This document shows, piece after piece, positions 19,248-30,778 of a stretch of DNA of 64,000 bases. The stretch spans positions 3,245,001 to 3,309,000 of the forward strand of contig NZ_JAVBIK010000001.1 in assembly GCF_032193805.1 (NCBI RefSeq), given 5' to 3'. The DNA is from Rhodoferax potami. Lineage in GTDB: Bacteria > Pseudomonadota > Gammaproteobacteria > Burkholderiales > Burkholderiaceae_C. The notes beneath the pieces were generated by a model that saw only the letters and a program-made list of their open reading frames with translations, searched no databases and had not been told where the DNA came from. The translations under genes were made by a program, and so were the position numbers. Numbering within the stretch: the stretch's first letter is position 1; every line of letters begins with the position of its first letter.

Positions 19248-19440
19248 CCCCTCTGTTTGAGACCTGAGAGATTCACCCGCTGCCTGGTGGGCAGCGGGCT
19301 TGCTCCTGCGGTGTGCCGGCGGACAAATGCGCGGCAGCTCTTCAGAGTGCAAACGATCACAGCGGTCCTGGGTGCCTGAGAGTTTCCGGGGTGGTTGCTC
19401 CTTCGGCGCTGCTGCCCGGGTGGGCGGCAGGCTCTCCCGC
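19248..19440 (-). promoter_or_regulatory. Tandem glycine riboswitch for dadA-sdaA
   Basis: Read on the minus strand, aptamer one spans about 19438-19361, with GGGAGAG, GCCGAAGGAGCAA and AACTCTCAGG. Aptamer two spans about 19350-19248, with CACCGCAGGAGCAAG and AATCTCTCAGG. These are the conserved core elements of the glycine riboswitch. Aptamer two has GCAGGAGCAA where GAAGGAGCAA is usual. A hairpin at 19219-19244 (CGCCTG / CAGGCG) follows and may be the expression platform. No convincing promoter is seen between it and gcvP. Confidence 0.85.
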
Positions 19441-19465
19441 TGCGATGCCGGGGCCAGCCCGGCAA

Positions 19466-19494
19466 GGGCGGCGGCATGCAATGCACAGCCGCCC
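19466..19494 (-). terminator. Hairpin after gcvP
   Basis: Stem GGGCGGC / GCCGCCC enclosing 15 bases, 34 bases beyond the gcvP stop and just before the riboswitch. Without a T-run, read-through into dadA-sdaA is plausible. Confidence 0.4.
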
Positions 19495-19527
19495 TGAAAA
19501 CCATGGTTAGTGGTGTGAGACCTTCCT

Positions 19528-22428
<2,901 letters not shown>

Positions 22429-22529
22429 GGCGGTGGCGTTCGGTGGTGGGCAGTTCACACAAACGGGTAGCCTGCTGGTTCAGGGCCGGCTCCCGGAGAC
22501 TTTGCAGGCTGGGCCTGCAAAGCGGGCGT

Positions 22530-22901
22530 TTAAGCGTTGGCGGAAAACGCGGTGTAGCTGGTTTCGTCCATCAGGCCTTCGAGTTCGGCCGGGTTGGACA
22601 GCTTGACCTTGAAGAACCAGCCGGCACCCAGCGGGTCGGTGTTGGCCAGCGATGGGTCGTCGCGCAGGGTTTCGTTGACCTCAAGGATTTCGCCGGTTAC
22701 GGGCATGTACACGTCAGCAGCCGCCTTCACGGACTCGACCACGCCGGCCACGGCCTTGGCGTCAATGCTGGCGCCCACGGCGGGCAGATCCACAAACACC
22801 ACGTCGCCCAGCGCATCCTGCGCGTGGTGGGTGATGCCGACGGTGGCGATATCGCCTTCGACCTGGAGCCATTCGTGATCGGCGGTGTATTTGATAGACA
22901 T
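22530..22901 (-). CDS. gcvH: Glycine cleavage system H-protein
   Basis: The 123-residue lipoyl carrier that shuttles the aminomethyl group between P- and T-proteins. The lipoylated lysine is in VESVKAAADVY (about residue 65). It starts MSIKYTADHEWLQVEGD and ends with ETSYTAFSANA, both normal. An AGGAGA-like site lies before the start. It is 120 bases downstream of gcvT and 100 upstream of gcvP in one transcript. Confidence 0.97.
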   Translation of the reverse strand: MSIKYTADHEWLQVEGDIATVGITHHAQDALGDVVFVDLPAVGASIDAKAVAGVVESVKAAADVYMPVTGEILEVNETLRDDPSLANTDPLGAGWFFKVKLSNPAELEGLMDETSYTAFSANA

Positions 22902-23022
22902 AACGTTCTCCTGAAACTAAAGATGAGGGTTTGCGGTAAAGGGTTGAACCACCGGAACTAGAACCTGCCAGACGCCACTGTAGCGGCTGAATCTGCGGTT
23001 TCCGGCTCGGTGGTGTCTTGGA

Positions 23023-24195
23023 TCAGCCGCGGTAGTAGTTCGTAGGCACAAAGGGCATGGCGCTCACGACCATGGGCACCGGTTTACCGCGGACGATAGC
23101 CACCACCTGGGTGCCAATTTGGGAAAAGCTGGGCTTTACGAAACCCATTGCAATCGGTTTATCAGCAGTGGGTGCAAGTAGGCCGCTGGTGACTTCGCCA
23201 ACCTTGTTACCTTTGTGATCTTGAAGCTCGGTATGGTCGCGAACCGGGATACGCTCCAGAGCAACTAAACCTACGCGCTTTCGGGTGAGAGGCAAATGCT
23301 CCATGTGCAGTTCGGAGCCGCCTATTCCGTTCAACTGCCCAATTACTGTTTCTGCGCCGGGAAAGCCGCCTGCACGTGCGCCACCGGTGCGGCGCACCTT
23401 TTGGATGGCCCAGTTCAGGCTCGCTTCGACCGGTGTGGTGCTGGTGTCAATGTCGTTGCCATACAGGCACAGGCCCGCTTCTAGGCGCAGGGAGTTGCGG
23501 GCGCCCAGCCCGATGGGCTGCACTTCGGGCTGCGCCAGCAGGGCACGGGCCAGCGCTTCGGCGTGATCGTTGTGGACCGAGATCTCAAAACCGTCTTCAC
23601 CGGTGTAGCCGCTGCGCGTGAGGAACACGTCGATCTTTTGGTCGCCGGTGTCGACCGTGAAGTCTCCACCGGTCATGAACACCAGCTTTTCCACGCCGGT
23701 CGCCAAGCGGGCCAGCGCCGTCACCGCTTGGGGGCCTTGCAGGGCCAGCAGAGCATAGTCGGGCAGGGGGGTGACCTGACAGCGGCTGCCAATCTGGGCT
23801 TGGATGTGGGCGATATCCCCCGCCTTGCAGGCACCGTTCACGATAACGAACAGCTCGTCTTGCGCCTTTTTGAAGAACATCAGGTCATCGATGATGGTGC
23901 CCTCTTCGGTGAGCAACAGGCCGTAGCGTTGCTTGCCCACGGGCAGGTCGATCACGTCCACCGGCATCAGGCTCTCAAACGCCGCGCAGGCGTCCAGGCC
24001 GCTCAGGCGCAGCTGGCCCATGTGGGACACGTCAAACAGGCCGGCGGCTTTGCGGGTGTGGTGGTGTTCGGCCATCAGGCCGGCGGGGTACTGAACCGGC
24101 ATGGAGTAACCGGCGAACGGCACCATGCGGGCGCCCAGCTCTAGGTGAAGCGCATTGAGCGGCGTGGTCAACAAGGTCGTGTCAGAAGCGGACAT
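23023..24195 (-). CDS. gcvT: Glycine cleavage system T-protein (aminomethyltransferase)
   Basis: It transfers the one-carbon unit from the H-protein arm to tetrahydrofolate, releasing ammonia. The 390 residues include VPFAGYSMPVQYPAG near the start, FDVSHMGQ, and TRSGYTGEDGFEISV. The open frame runs on to 24600 but that part is the riboswitch, so the start is ATG 24195 (MSASDTT). No strong ribosome binding site is seen, which fits a site occluded or controlled by the riboswitch. First gene of the gcv operon. Confidence 0.97.
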   Translation of the reverse strand: MSASDTTLLTTPLNALHLELGARMVPFAGYSMPVQYPAGLMAEHHHTRKAAGLFDVSHMGQLRLSGLDACAAFESLMPVDVIDLPVGKQRYGLLLTEEGTIIDDLMFFKKAQDELFVIVNGACKAGDIAHIQAQIGSRCQVTPLPDYALLALQGPQAVTALARLATGVEKLVFMTGGDFTVDTGDQKIDVFLTRSGYTGEDGFEISVHNDHAEALARALLAQPEVQPIGLGARNSLRLEAGLCLYGNDIDTSTTPVEASLNWAIQKVRRTGGARAGGFPGAETVIGQLNGIGGSELHMEHLPLTRKRVGLVALERIPVRDHTELQDHKGNKVGEVTSGLLAPTADKPIAMGFVKPSFSQIGTQVVAIVRGKPVPMVVSAMPFVPTNYYRG

Positions 24196-24284
24196 GGCGG
24201 CGATCCAAACAATCCCGGCGCAAGGCGCCGGAGGGGCAATCCAAACCCGGATGCACGCCCATTGGCGCCCATCCGGTGCTGCCC

Positions 24285-24522
24285 CCGCTGTCCGCTTTAC
24301 CTGAGAGATTCGCCGGGCCTGCGTGCACGATGTGATGTGCGCAGACTGCGGGTTGCTCCTTCGGTGGTTTGCAAGCCGCTGTGCGGTGCAAACTCTCTCC
24401 AGTGGGGTGTTGCTGGCTATGCATGCATGGCCAGCACTTGTCAGTCCTTTTGCCTGAGCGTTCAGACCGCTGCAATCAGCCGTCCTGCGCCTTCGGCGGC
24501 CCCATGAAAGGGCTCTCTCCTG
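24285..24522 (-). promoter_or_regulatory. Tandem glycine riboswitch for gcvTHP
   Basis: On the minus strand, aptamer one (about 24520-24441) reads GGAGAGAGC, GCCGAAGGCGCAGG and CTCAGGCAAAAGGACTGA. Aptamer two (about 24402-24288) reads CTGGAGAGAG, CACCGAAGGAGCAACCC and AATCTCTCAGGTAAAG. The linker is unusually long and contains an extra hairpin at 24411-24436 (TGCTGGC / GCCAGCA). The second aptamer ends about 90 bases before the gcvT start. Confidence 0.9.
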
Positions 24523-24532
24523 AACGGGGTGG

Positions 24533-24538
24533 ATTCTA
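24533..24538 (-). promoter_or_regulatory. Likely -10 box of the gcv operon
   Basis: TAGAAT on the minus strand, placing transcription start near 24526, only a few bases before the riboswitch. The -35 match 16 bases upstream (TTCCCG) is weak. Confidence 0.4.
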
Positions 24539-24609
24539 AACCAGCCATGGTCATCGGGAAGCGACTTGTTACCATTCGACAGGCATTTGCCACATATCAC
24601 CTCCTTCGC

Positions 24610-25332
24610 ATGCTCTATCTTTTACGGCTGGTGCTCATCAGCATCCAGTTTTTGTTGGCCTCTGTGGTCAACCTGCTGATCTGTTTTTCGCGGCCTTTCA
24701 ATCCCGATAATTCGCGGCTCTCCGGATACACGTTTTCAGTCCCGGCGCTGAAGATATTGGGCCTGAAGATGCGGCTGGAGACGGCAGACTTTCAATCACA
24801 GCCCAACCCTTTTGTCGTGGTAGCCAACCACCAGTCCAACTGGGACTTGTTTGTATTGGGCTGCTCCGTGCCGCGCCGCACGGTGTCGCTGGGTAAGAAG
24901 AGCCTGAAGTGGATTCCCTTTTTCGGCCAGATTTACTGGCTGGCGGGCAACATCCTGATCGACAGGGGCAATGCCGTGAAGGCCAAAGCCGCCATGCTGC
25001 ACACCACCAGGGTCATGCAGGAGCAAGACACCTCGATCTGGGTATTTGCCGAAGGCACCCGCAACCTCGGCAAGGGTATGCTGCCCTTCAAGAAAGGCGC
25101 ATTCCAGATGGCCATCAATGCCGGCGTACCCATCGTGCCGCTGTGTTGCAGCAGCTACAAAAGTACCATGCGCCTGAACCGCTGGAACAGCGGCAATATC
25201 ATCATCAAGACGCTGGAACCCATTCGCACTACCGGCATGACGCTGGATGACATGCCAGCCTTGATGGACCTATGCCGGTCGCGCATGGAGGCTTGTATCG
25301 CCGAGCTGGACGCCCGCGCTGCAGTCCTGTGA
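24610..25332 (+). CDS. plsC: 1-acyl-sn-glycerol-3-phosphate acyltransferase
   Basis: It acylates lysophosphatidic acid to phosphatidic acid at the inner membrane. 240 residues. An N-terminal membrane helix (MLYLLRLVLISIQFLLAS) precedes the acyltransferase motifs NHQSNWD (HxxxxD), FAEGTRNLGKG, and VPLCCSSY. The start at 24610 is chosen because E. coli PlsC also starts with MLY and because upstream ATG 24547 would sit in the gcv promoter. No ribosome binding site decides it. Convergent with the hydrolase gene, whose stop lies 2 bases away. Confidence 0.88.
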   Translation: MLYLLRLVLISIQFLLASVVNLLICFSRPFNPDNSRLSGYTFSVPALKILGLKMRLETADFQSQPNPFVVVANHQSNWDLFVLGCSVPRRTVSLGKKSLKWIPFFGQIYWLAGNILIDRGNAVKAKAAMLHTTRVMQEQDTSIWVFAEGTRNLGKGMLPFKKGAFQMAINAGVPIVPLCCSSYKSTMRLNRWNSGNIIIKTLEPIRTTGMTLDDMPALMDLCRSRMEACIAELDARAAVL

Positions 25333-25334
25333 AT

Positions 25335-26198
25335 TCAGCGGGCGGTCTGGTGTTCGCCAAACCAGGTCAGCACGTCATCCCATAAAGGCTGTGCCTGCCT
25401 GCGGAAGTAGCCCATGTGGCCAATGGGCCCCATGCCCAGCTGACCGGGGTGGATGTCTACCTTGCGCACCGTGGTGTTGCTGTAGCCGGCCATAAAGGCA
25501 TCGCGTGACGCGGGTGGTGCCCAGAGGTCGTCGGTCGCATTGGCCGCGATGATGGGGGTGCGCACCCGCCCGAACAAACCGGTCACATGCGGCATGCCGG
25601 GGTCGTCAAAGAAGTAGCGCGGAAACTTGCACCAGCGCTTCCAGTCCCGGTACACGCCTAAAGGCAAGTCCTCGCCCATCTGGAGTTTGCTCCAGGCCAG
25701 ATAGCCCTTCCAGCGGGTGAGCAGCGGGCCGATGACCTGCCACATCAGCAGCACCTTGAATTGCTCGGCACGTGGCATCCAGCCGTGCCAGCCCGCCCCG
25801 GTGGCAAAGGTATAAAACCGCGCGACCTTGTCGTGGTTGGGTAGCAGGCCGAATGCATGGCCACCGAACGAGTGCCCCACCATGAACAGAGGAACGGTGT
25901 CATCAGCCATAGCGTCTACCGCAGCTGCAACATCGTGAAAAGCCCAATCCAAGTAGTCCATCTCAAAACCACGTAGCTCGGCGGGTTTGGAGAGACCAAT
26001 GCCGCGGTAATCCACCGTTAGGGTGATGTAGCCCCGTTGTGCGGCAAAGATTGCAAAGTTTTTGTAAAACAGCTGCGGCACGCCGGTGGCACCCGCGACC
26101 ACCAAGTGCCCGCGCAGAGGGCCTGTTGCGGGGTAGCGCAGGGCCTGCAAGGCGTAACCGTCTCGGGTGGTGAGGGTCAGGGCTTCTGGTGTGCTCAT
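25335..26198 (-). CDS. Alpha/beta-hydrolase, serine-aminopeptidase/lipase-like
   Basis: A 287-residue alpha/beta-hydrolase. Ser nucleophile is in GHSFGGHAFG (about 105); DYRGIGLSKP precedes it; the catalytic His is probably in GHMGYFRRQ near residue 265. The VVAGATGVPQLFYKNFAIFAA oxyanion region is typical of predicted acyl-glycerol-lipase-like hydrolases. Substrate unknown. It lies next to plsC (convergent) and downstream of the ETF-QO gene. Confidence 0.83.
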   Translation of the reverse strand: MSTPEALTLTTRDGYALQALRYPATGPLRGHLVVAGATGVPQLFYKNFAIFAAQRGYITLTVDYRGIGLSKPAELRGFEMDYLDWAFHDVAAAVDAMADDTVPLFMVGHSFGGHAFGLLPNHDKVARFYTFATGAGWHGWMPRAEQFKVLLMWQVIGPLLTRWKGYLAWSKLQMGEDLPLGVYRDWKRWCKFPRYFFDDPGMPHVTGLFGRVRTPIIAANATDDLWAPPASRDAFMAGYSNTTVRKVDIHPGQLGMGPIGHMGYFRRQAQPLWDDVLTWFGEHQTAR

Positions 26199-26215
26199 GG
26201 GCTGCCTCGATGTCT

Positions 26216-26243
26216 AAAAAAACGGGACCCTGAGGTCCCGTTT
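26216..26243 (-). terminator. Rho-independent terminator of the ETF-QO gene
   Basis: AACGGGACC / GGTCCCGTT stem with a 4-base loop, then seven T on the minus strand. It lies 18 bases beyond the ETF-QO stop. Confidence 0.85.
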
Positions 26244-26260
26244 GTGCTTTCAAGCGTGTC

Positions 26261-27952
26261 TTACATGCCCGCGTAGTTGGGGCCGCCGCCGCCTTCGGGC
26301 GTGACCCAGACGATGTTCTGGGTCGGGTCCTTGATGTCGCAAGTCTTGCAGTGCACACAGTTTTGGGCATTGATCTGCAAGCGGTCGGTGTTGTCTTCGT
26401 TCTTCACGTATTCATACACGCCTGCGGGGCAGTAGCGGGCTTCGGGGCCGGCGTACTTGGCGAGGTTGATGCTCACCGGCACCGAGGCGTCCTTGAGTGT
26501 CAAGTGGGCGGGTTGCTGCTCTTCGTGGTTGGTGTTGCTGATGAACACGCTGCTCAAGCGATCGAAAGTGAGCTTGCCATCGGGCTTGGGGTAGACGATG
26601 GGCTTGCACTCGGCAGCGGGCTTCAGGTAGGCGTGGTCAGGCTTGTCACGGCGCAGGGTCCAGGGGATGTGTCCGCGCAGCACGAATTGCTCGAAACCGT
26701 TCATCAGCGTGGCGGTGGTCAGGCCGTACTTGAACCAGTTCTTGAAGTTGCGGTCTTTGTTCAGCTCGGTGTGCAGCCAGCTCTTTTCAAAGGCTTCGGG
26801 GTAAGCGCTCAGCTCGTCGTGCTGGCGTCCGCCCACGACGGCGTCATAGGCGGCGTCTGCGGCCAGCATGCCGGTCTTGATGGCGGCGTGGCTGCCCTTG
26901 ATGCGACCTACGTTCAGATAGCCTGCATTGCAGCCGACCAGGCAGCCACCTGGGAATACCGTTTTGGGCAGGGCATTGATGCCACTGGCGTTGATGGCGC
27001 GAGCACCGTAAGACAGCCGTTTGCCGGTGATCTCACCTTTGTCGTTCTCGAAGTAGTAGCGCACGTTCGGGTGTGTCTTCCAGCGCTGGAACTCTTCAAA
27101 CGGGCTGAGGTAGGGGTTGCTGTAGCCCAAGCCGGTGACAAAGCCCAGAGCCACTTTGTTGCCTTCGAGGTGGTACAGGAAAGCGCCACCGTAGGTGTCA
27201 GATTCCATAGGCCAGCCGGCGGTGTGCATTACAAACCCGGGCTTGTGGCGGCTGGGGTCAATTTCCCACAGCTCTTTGATGCCGATGCCGAAGCTCTGCG
27301 GGTCACGACCGTCGTCGAGCTTGTACTTGGCGATGACCTGTTTGCCCAAGTGGCCGCGCGCACCTTCCGCAAACACGGTGTATTTGCCCAGCAGCTCCAT
27401 TCCGAGCTGGAAGCTTTCCATCGGTTCGCCGTCTTTGCCCACACCCATGTTGCCGGTGGCTACACCTTTGACCGAGCCGTCGTCGTTGTAGAGCACTTCA
27501 GCGGCGGTGAAGCCAGGGAAAATTTCCACGCCCAAGCTCTCCGCTTGCTCAGCCAACCATTTGGTGACAGCGCCAAGGCTGATGATGTAGTTGCCGTCGT
27601 TGTGCGCGAAGGGGGGCAGCACCATGTTGGGCACGCGGAAGCCGGATTTTTCGCTCAGAAAAATGTAGGCGTCGTCGGTCACTGGCTGGTGCAGCGGGGC
27701 ACCCAGTGCCTTCCAGTCGGGAATCAGTTCGGTCAGCGCTTTGGGGTCCATGATGGCGCCGGACAGGATATGCGCGCCAGGCTCAGAGCCTTTTTCGAGC
27801 ACGACCACCGATACGTCGGTGCCTTTCTCTGCGGCCAGTTGCTTGAGGCGGATCGCCGTTGCCAAGCCGCCGGGGCCGCCGCCAACGACGACCACGTCGT
27901 ATTCCATGGATTCACGGGGGCCGAATTGAGCCAGTATTTCCTGGTTTGTCAT
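26261..27952 (-). CDS. Electron-transfer flavoprotein-ubiquinone oxidoreductase
   Basis: A 563-residue iron-sulfur flavoenzyme that passes electrons from ETF, reduced by acyl-CoA dehydrogenases, to ubiquinone. It has the N-terminal FAD motif VVGGGPGGLATAIRLKQLA and a C-terminal 4Fe-4S ferredoxin-like segment with CPAGVYEYV and NCVHCKTCDIKDP. Its place in fatty and branched-chain acid oxidation fits the neighbours (two SDRs) and a shared palindromic operator at 28046-28069 with the divergent SDR. No close etfAB is in the window. Confidence 0.95.
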   Translation of the reverse strand: MTNQEILAQFGPRESMEYDVVVVGGGPGGLATAIRLKQLAAEKGTDVSVVVLEKGSEPGAHILSGAIMDPKALTELIPDWKALGAPLHQPVTDDAYIFLSEKSGFRVPNMVLPPFAHNDGNYIISLGAVTKWLAEQAESLGVEIFPGFTAAEVLYNDDGSVKGVATGNMGVGKDGEPMESFQLGMELLGKYTVFAEGARGHLGKQVIAKYKLDDGRDPQSFGIGIKELWEIDPSRHKPGFVMHTAGWPMESDTYGGAFLYHLEGNKVALGFVTGLGYSNPYLSPFEEFQRWKTHPNVRYYFENDKGEITGKRLSYGARAINASGINALPKTVFPGGCLVGCNAGYLNVGRIKGSHAAIKTGMLAADAAYDAVVGGRQHDELSAYPEAFEKSWLHTELNKDRNFKNWFKYGLTTATLMNGFEQFVLRGHIPWTLRRDKPDHAYLKPAAECKPIVYPKPDGKLTFDRLSSVFISNTNHEEQQPAHLTLKDASVPVSINLAKYAGPEARYCPAGVYEYVKNEDNTDRLQINAQNCVHCKTCDIKDPTQNIVWVTPEGGGGPNYAGM

Positions 27953-28045
27953 GGGGTGTCTCGCTTAATAATGGGTGGTCTTCTTGTCAGCGTTCGCGCG
28001 CCAGAGCGCACGCGAGCGGCACCAGATTTTATTCGCTGATTTTAT

Positions 28046-28069
28046 AAAAAAGAACGACCGTTCTTTTTT
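28046..28069. promoter_or_regulatory. Perfect 24-bp palindromic operator candidate
   Basis: AAAAAAGAACG, AC, CGTTCTTTTTT: a perfect inverted repeat between the divergent ETF-QO and SDR genes. The GAACGnnCGTTC core resembles TetR-family operators of fatty acid degradation. The regulator is not in the window. Confidence 0.6.
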
Positions 28070-28089
28070 AATTTGTGGAGGCACTCTAA

Positions 28090-28872
28090 ATGGCTTATAG
28101 CATCGATCTTTCCGGGCGAATTGCATTCATCACCGGTGCATCTGGCGGGCTGGGGGCGCAGTTTGCCCGCACCTTGTCGGCCGCTGGTGCCGCGGTGGTG
28201 CTCGCCAGCCGCCGCATCGACAAACTCAAGGACTTGCGTGCCGAAATCGAGGGGCAGGGCGGCGATGCCCATGTCATAGAACTGGATGTGACAGACCACG
28301 ACTCCATCAAGTCGGCGGTAGCCCACGCCGAAACCGAGGTGGGCTCCATCGACATCCTGATCAACAACTCGGGAGTGAGCACCACGCAGCGACTGCAGGA
28401 CGTCAGCCCTGAGGATTACGACTTTATCTTTGATACCAACGTCAAAGGGTCGTTTTTTGTGGCGCAAGAGGTCGGCAAGCGGATGATTGCGCGCGCCAAA
28501 GGTGCGGCACCCGGCAGTTACACCGGCGGACGCATCATCAACATCGCCTCGATGGCGGGCCTGCGGGTGTTGCCCCAAATCGGGGCCTATTGCATGAGCA
28601 AGGCTGCTGTGATCCAAATGACCAAAGCGCAGGCGCTGGAGTGGGGCAAGTTCGGTATCAACGTCAACGCACTGTGCCCGGGCTATATCGATACCGAGAT
28701 TAATCACGAACACTGGCATACCGATGCGGGGCAAAAACTGGTGCAGATGCTGCCGCGCAAGCGGATCGGTCGTCCGGCAGATCTGGACGCCATTTTGGTG
28801 ACCTTGTGCTCTGATCAGAGTCACTTTATCAATGGAGCAGTCATCGCGGCTGACGATGGTTTTGGAATTTGA
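28090..28872 (+). CDS. Short-chain dehydrogenase/reductase
   Basis: A 260-residue SDR. It has the cofactor motif TGASGGLG, NNSGV after strand four, and the catalytic Ser in IASMAGL with Tyr/Lys in YCMSKAA. It ends with NGAVIAADDGFGI, usual for classical SDRs. The substrate is not certain; 3-hydroxyacyl-CoA is one possibility given the neighbouring ETF-QO. GGAGG lies 8 bases upstream of the start. Divergent from ETF-QO across a perfect palindrome. Confidence 0.9.
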   Translation: MAYSIDLSGRIAFITGASGGLGAQFARTLSAAGAAVVLASRRIDKLKDLRAEIEGQGGDAHVIELDVTDHDSIKSAVAHAETEVGSIDILINNSGVSTTQRLQDVSPEDYDFIFDTNVKGSFFVAQEVGKRMIARAKGAAPGSYTGGRIINIASMAGLRVLPQIGAYCMSKAAVIQMTKAQALEWGKFGINVNALCPGYIDTEINHEHWHTDAGQKLVQMLPRKRIGRPADLDAILVTLCSDQSHFINGAVIAADDGFGI

Positions 28873-28932
28873 GCGGCGTTTGACAAGCGGTTTTGGGTTG
28901 CCGGTTTTGGTGAATTTTTGCTGAGCGGGGTG

Positions 28933-29823
28933 ATGGCCGGCCTGGCGGCGGGCGCCTTGTGGGGTTTGGTCTTTGTAGCGCCAGCTCTGGCGCCCGGGTT
29001 GTTGCCTGTTGATCTCGCAGCGGGCAGGTTTGCGGTTTTCGGGCTGGTTTCGCTCTTGATCGTCGGCGTTGGCTATTTCCGGGGCCGCTCGCGGATGCCA
29101 ACGTGGCGCCAAGCCGGGGCCGCGGCCTTGCTCAGTGCACTCGGCTTCTCCGGCTATTACTTGTTGTTGGTGTACGCCATCCGTGATGCAGGCGTGGCAG
29201 TGCCCACCATGATCATTGGCACGGTTCCGGTGTGGGTGATGTTGCTGGGCAAGCCGGTTGGTTTACGGTGGCGGAGCCTGATTCCGGGTTTGTTGCTGAC
29301 ACTCACTGGCGTGGCTTTGATGATGGCGGCAGACAGCGCAAGCGGCACCGACGCGCGGCCACATGGCTGGGTGTTTTGGCGTGGGGTGTTGTACGGTTTG
29401 CTGGCGATGGCGAGCTGGGTCGTTTTCGCGATCCTCAACTCCGCTTGGTTAAAGCGGCATACCGGGGTCCAGCTCGCTGATTGGACCAGTTGGATGGGGG
29501 TGAGTTCAGGAGTCGCCGCCGGGGCCCTTTGGGGGCTTATGGGTACCCCGCTGGAGTTGCTTCTGGCTCACACGGATACTGCGCGAGCAGCTATGGTTTG
29601 TATAGCAACAGGAGTTGGCTCTGCATGGGTAGCAACCATGCTTTGGAACTTTGCGAGCCGTCGCTTGAGTGCGAGCTTGTGCGGTCAACTCATCGTGTCA
29701 GAAACGCTTTTCGCACTCTTTTACGCATTTCTCGTGCACGGTGACTGGCCGCACCCTTTGCAGTGGTGGGCCAGTGGCATTTTCTTGTTGGGTCTGATGG
29801 CTTCGGTACGTGCGCATCGCTAA
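28933..29823 (+). CDS. EamA/DMT-family transporter
   Basis: A 296-residue inner-membrane protein with ten predicted helices in two repeated halves, typical of EamA drug/metabolite exporters; substrate unknown. Features include GALWGLVFVAPALAPG at the start and PTMIIGTVPVWVMLLG. The start at 28933 has GAGCGGGG just upstream; a TTG at 28918 is possible. The dispersed repeat at 29580-29607 encodes TARAAMVCIATG in the last third, in frame. Downstream of the SDR by 60 bases, probably one unit. Confidence 0.85.
   Translation: MAGLAAGALWGLVFVAPALAPGLLPVDLAAGRFAVFGLVSLLIVGVGYFRGRSRMPTWRQAGAAALLSALGFSGYYLLLVYAIRDAGVAVPTMIIGTVPVWVMLLGKPVGLRWRSLIPGLLLTLTGVALMMAADSASGTDARPHGWVFWRGVLYGLLAMASWVVFAILNSAWLKRHTGVQLADWTSWMGVSSGVAAGALWGLMGTPLELLLAHTDTARAAMVCIATGVGSAWVATMLWNFASRRLSASLCGQLIVSETLFALFYAFLVHGDWPHPLQWWASGIFLLGLMASVRAHR
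29580..29607 (+). repeat. Dispersed 28-base repeat inside EamA gene
   Basis: TGCGCGAGCAGCTAT, then GGTTTGT, then ATAGCA, in the sense orientation and in frame as ARAAMVCIA. Confidence 0.75.
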
Positions 29824-29871
29824 GGTGCGGCGCCCCTTGGACGTCGCACCTGTTTGAGTGATGGGCTGGCT

Positions 29872-30630
29872 TTACTTCGGAGCGAGTCGGATCGCGCCAT
29901 CCAAGCGGATCACCTCGCCGTTGAGCATGTCGTTTTCAAAAATATGAACGGCTAATTTGGCGTAATCCTGCGGAGTGCCCAAGCGCGAAGGGAATGGAAC
30001 ACCCGCTGCCAGCGCGTCTTGCACATCTTGGGGCATGCTGAACAACATCGGCGTGCCAAAAATCCCGGGGGCAATGGTCATGTTCCGGATGCCGTTCCGG
30101 GCGAGGTCGCGTGCAATGGGCAGTGTCATACCGACCACACCGCCTTTGGATGCGCTGTAGGCTGCTTGACCGATCTGTCCGTCATAGGCGGCCACCGAGG
30201 CGGTAGAAATCATGACGCCACGCTCACCGGTTGCTTCAGGTTCGTTCTTGCTCATGGCCTCGGCGGCGAGACGGATCATGTTGAAGCTGCCGATCAAATT
30301 GACGGTGATCGTTTTGCTGAAAGATGCCAGCGCATGCGCGCCGTTTTTGCCCACCGTCTTCTCGGCAGGAGCAATGCCCGCGCAGTTCACCAAGCCCATC
30401 AGCTTGCCCATGGAGACTGCTTGGGCCACGACGGCTTGTCCATCAGCTTCGTTACTGACATCGCACTTGACGAATGCGCCGCCCAGTTCCCGGGCAATGG
30501 CCTCGCCTTTTTCTACCTGCATGTCTGCAATGACGACTTTGCCGCCTTTGGCTGTCAGCATGCGGGCAGTGCCCTCGCCGAGGCCTGATGCGCCGCCGGT
30601 CACGATAAAGACTTTTCCTGCGATTTCCAT
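29872..30630 (-). CDS. SDR, 3-hydroxyacyl-CoA dehydrogenase type 2-like
   Basis: A 252-residue SDR resembling type-2 3-hydroxyacyl-CoA / 3-hydroxy-2-methylbutyryl-CoA dehydrogenase. It has [29 protein letters not shown], and a catalytic site with [23 protein letters not shown]. It ends [18 protein letters not shown] as in those enzymes. Role would be oxidation of isoleucine or fatty acid intermediates, with electrons from the earlier step going to ETF-QO. AAGGAG precedes the start. A perfect 22-bp palindrome lies 27 bases upstream. Confidence 0.88.
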   Translation of the reverse strand: MEIAGKVFIVTGGASGLGEGTARMLTAKGGKVVIADMQVEKGEAIARELGGAFVKCDVSNEADGQAVVAQAVSMGKLMGLVNCAGIAPAEKTVGKNGAHALASFSKTITVNLIGSFNMIRLAAEAMSKNEPEATGERGVMISTASVAAYDGQIGQAAYSASKGGVVGMTLPIARDLARNGIRNMTIAPGIFGTPMLFSMPQDVQDALAAGVPFPSRLGTPQDYAKLAVHIFENDMLNGEVIRLDGAIRLAPK

Positions 30631-30656
30631 GGAGTGCTCCTTGTAATGGGGATGGA

Positions 30657-30678
30657 TTGACGTTTACGTAAACGTCAA
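30657..30678. promoter_or_regulatory. Perfect 22-bp palindromic operator candidate
   Basis: TTGACGTTTAC / GTAAACGTCAA, upstream of the acyl-CoA SDR. Similar sites have been predicted for the MerR-family regulator LiuR of branched-chain amino acid breakdown. I recall this from the literature and cannot check it here. Confidence 0.6.
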
Positions 30679-30778
30679 TTATGGCGCAGCGGTCTTTTGA
30701 TCTATTTGAACTTTTTTCGGGCTTTTTCAAAAGAAGCGCATTTTTATGCTGCTATACTTTGGCCTCTCGGATAAATGT

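Noticed and set aside
26351-28039. Long open frame antisense to the ETF-QO gene
   Set aside because: Same reason; no domain and no ribosome binding site.
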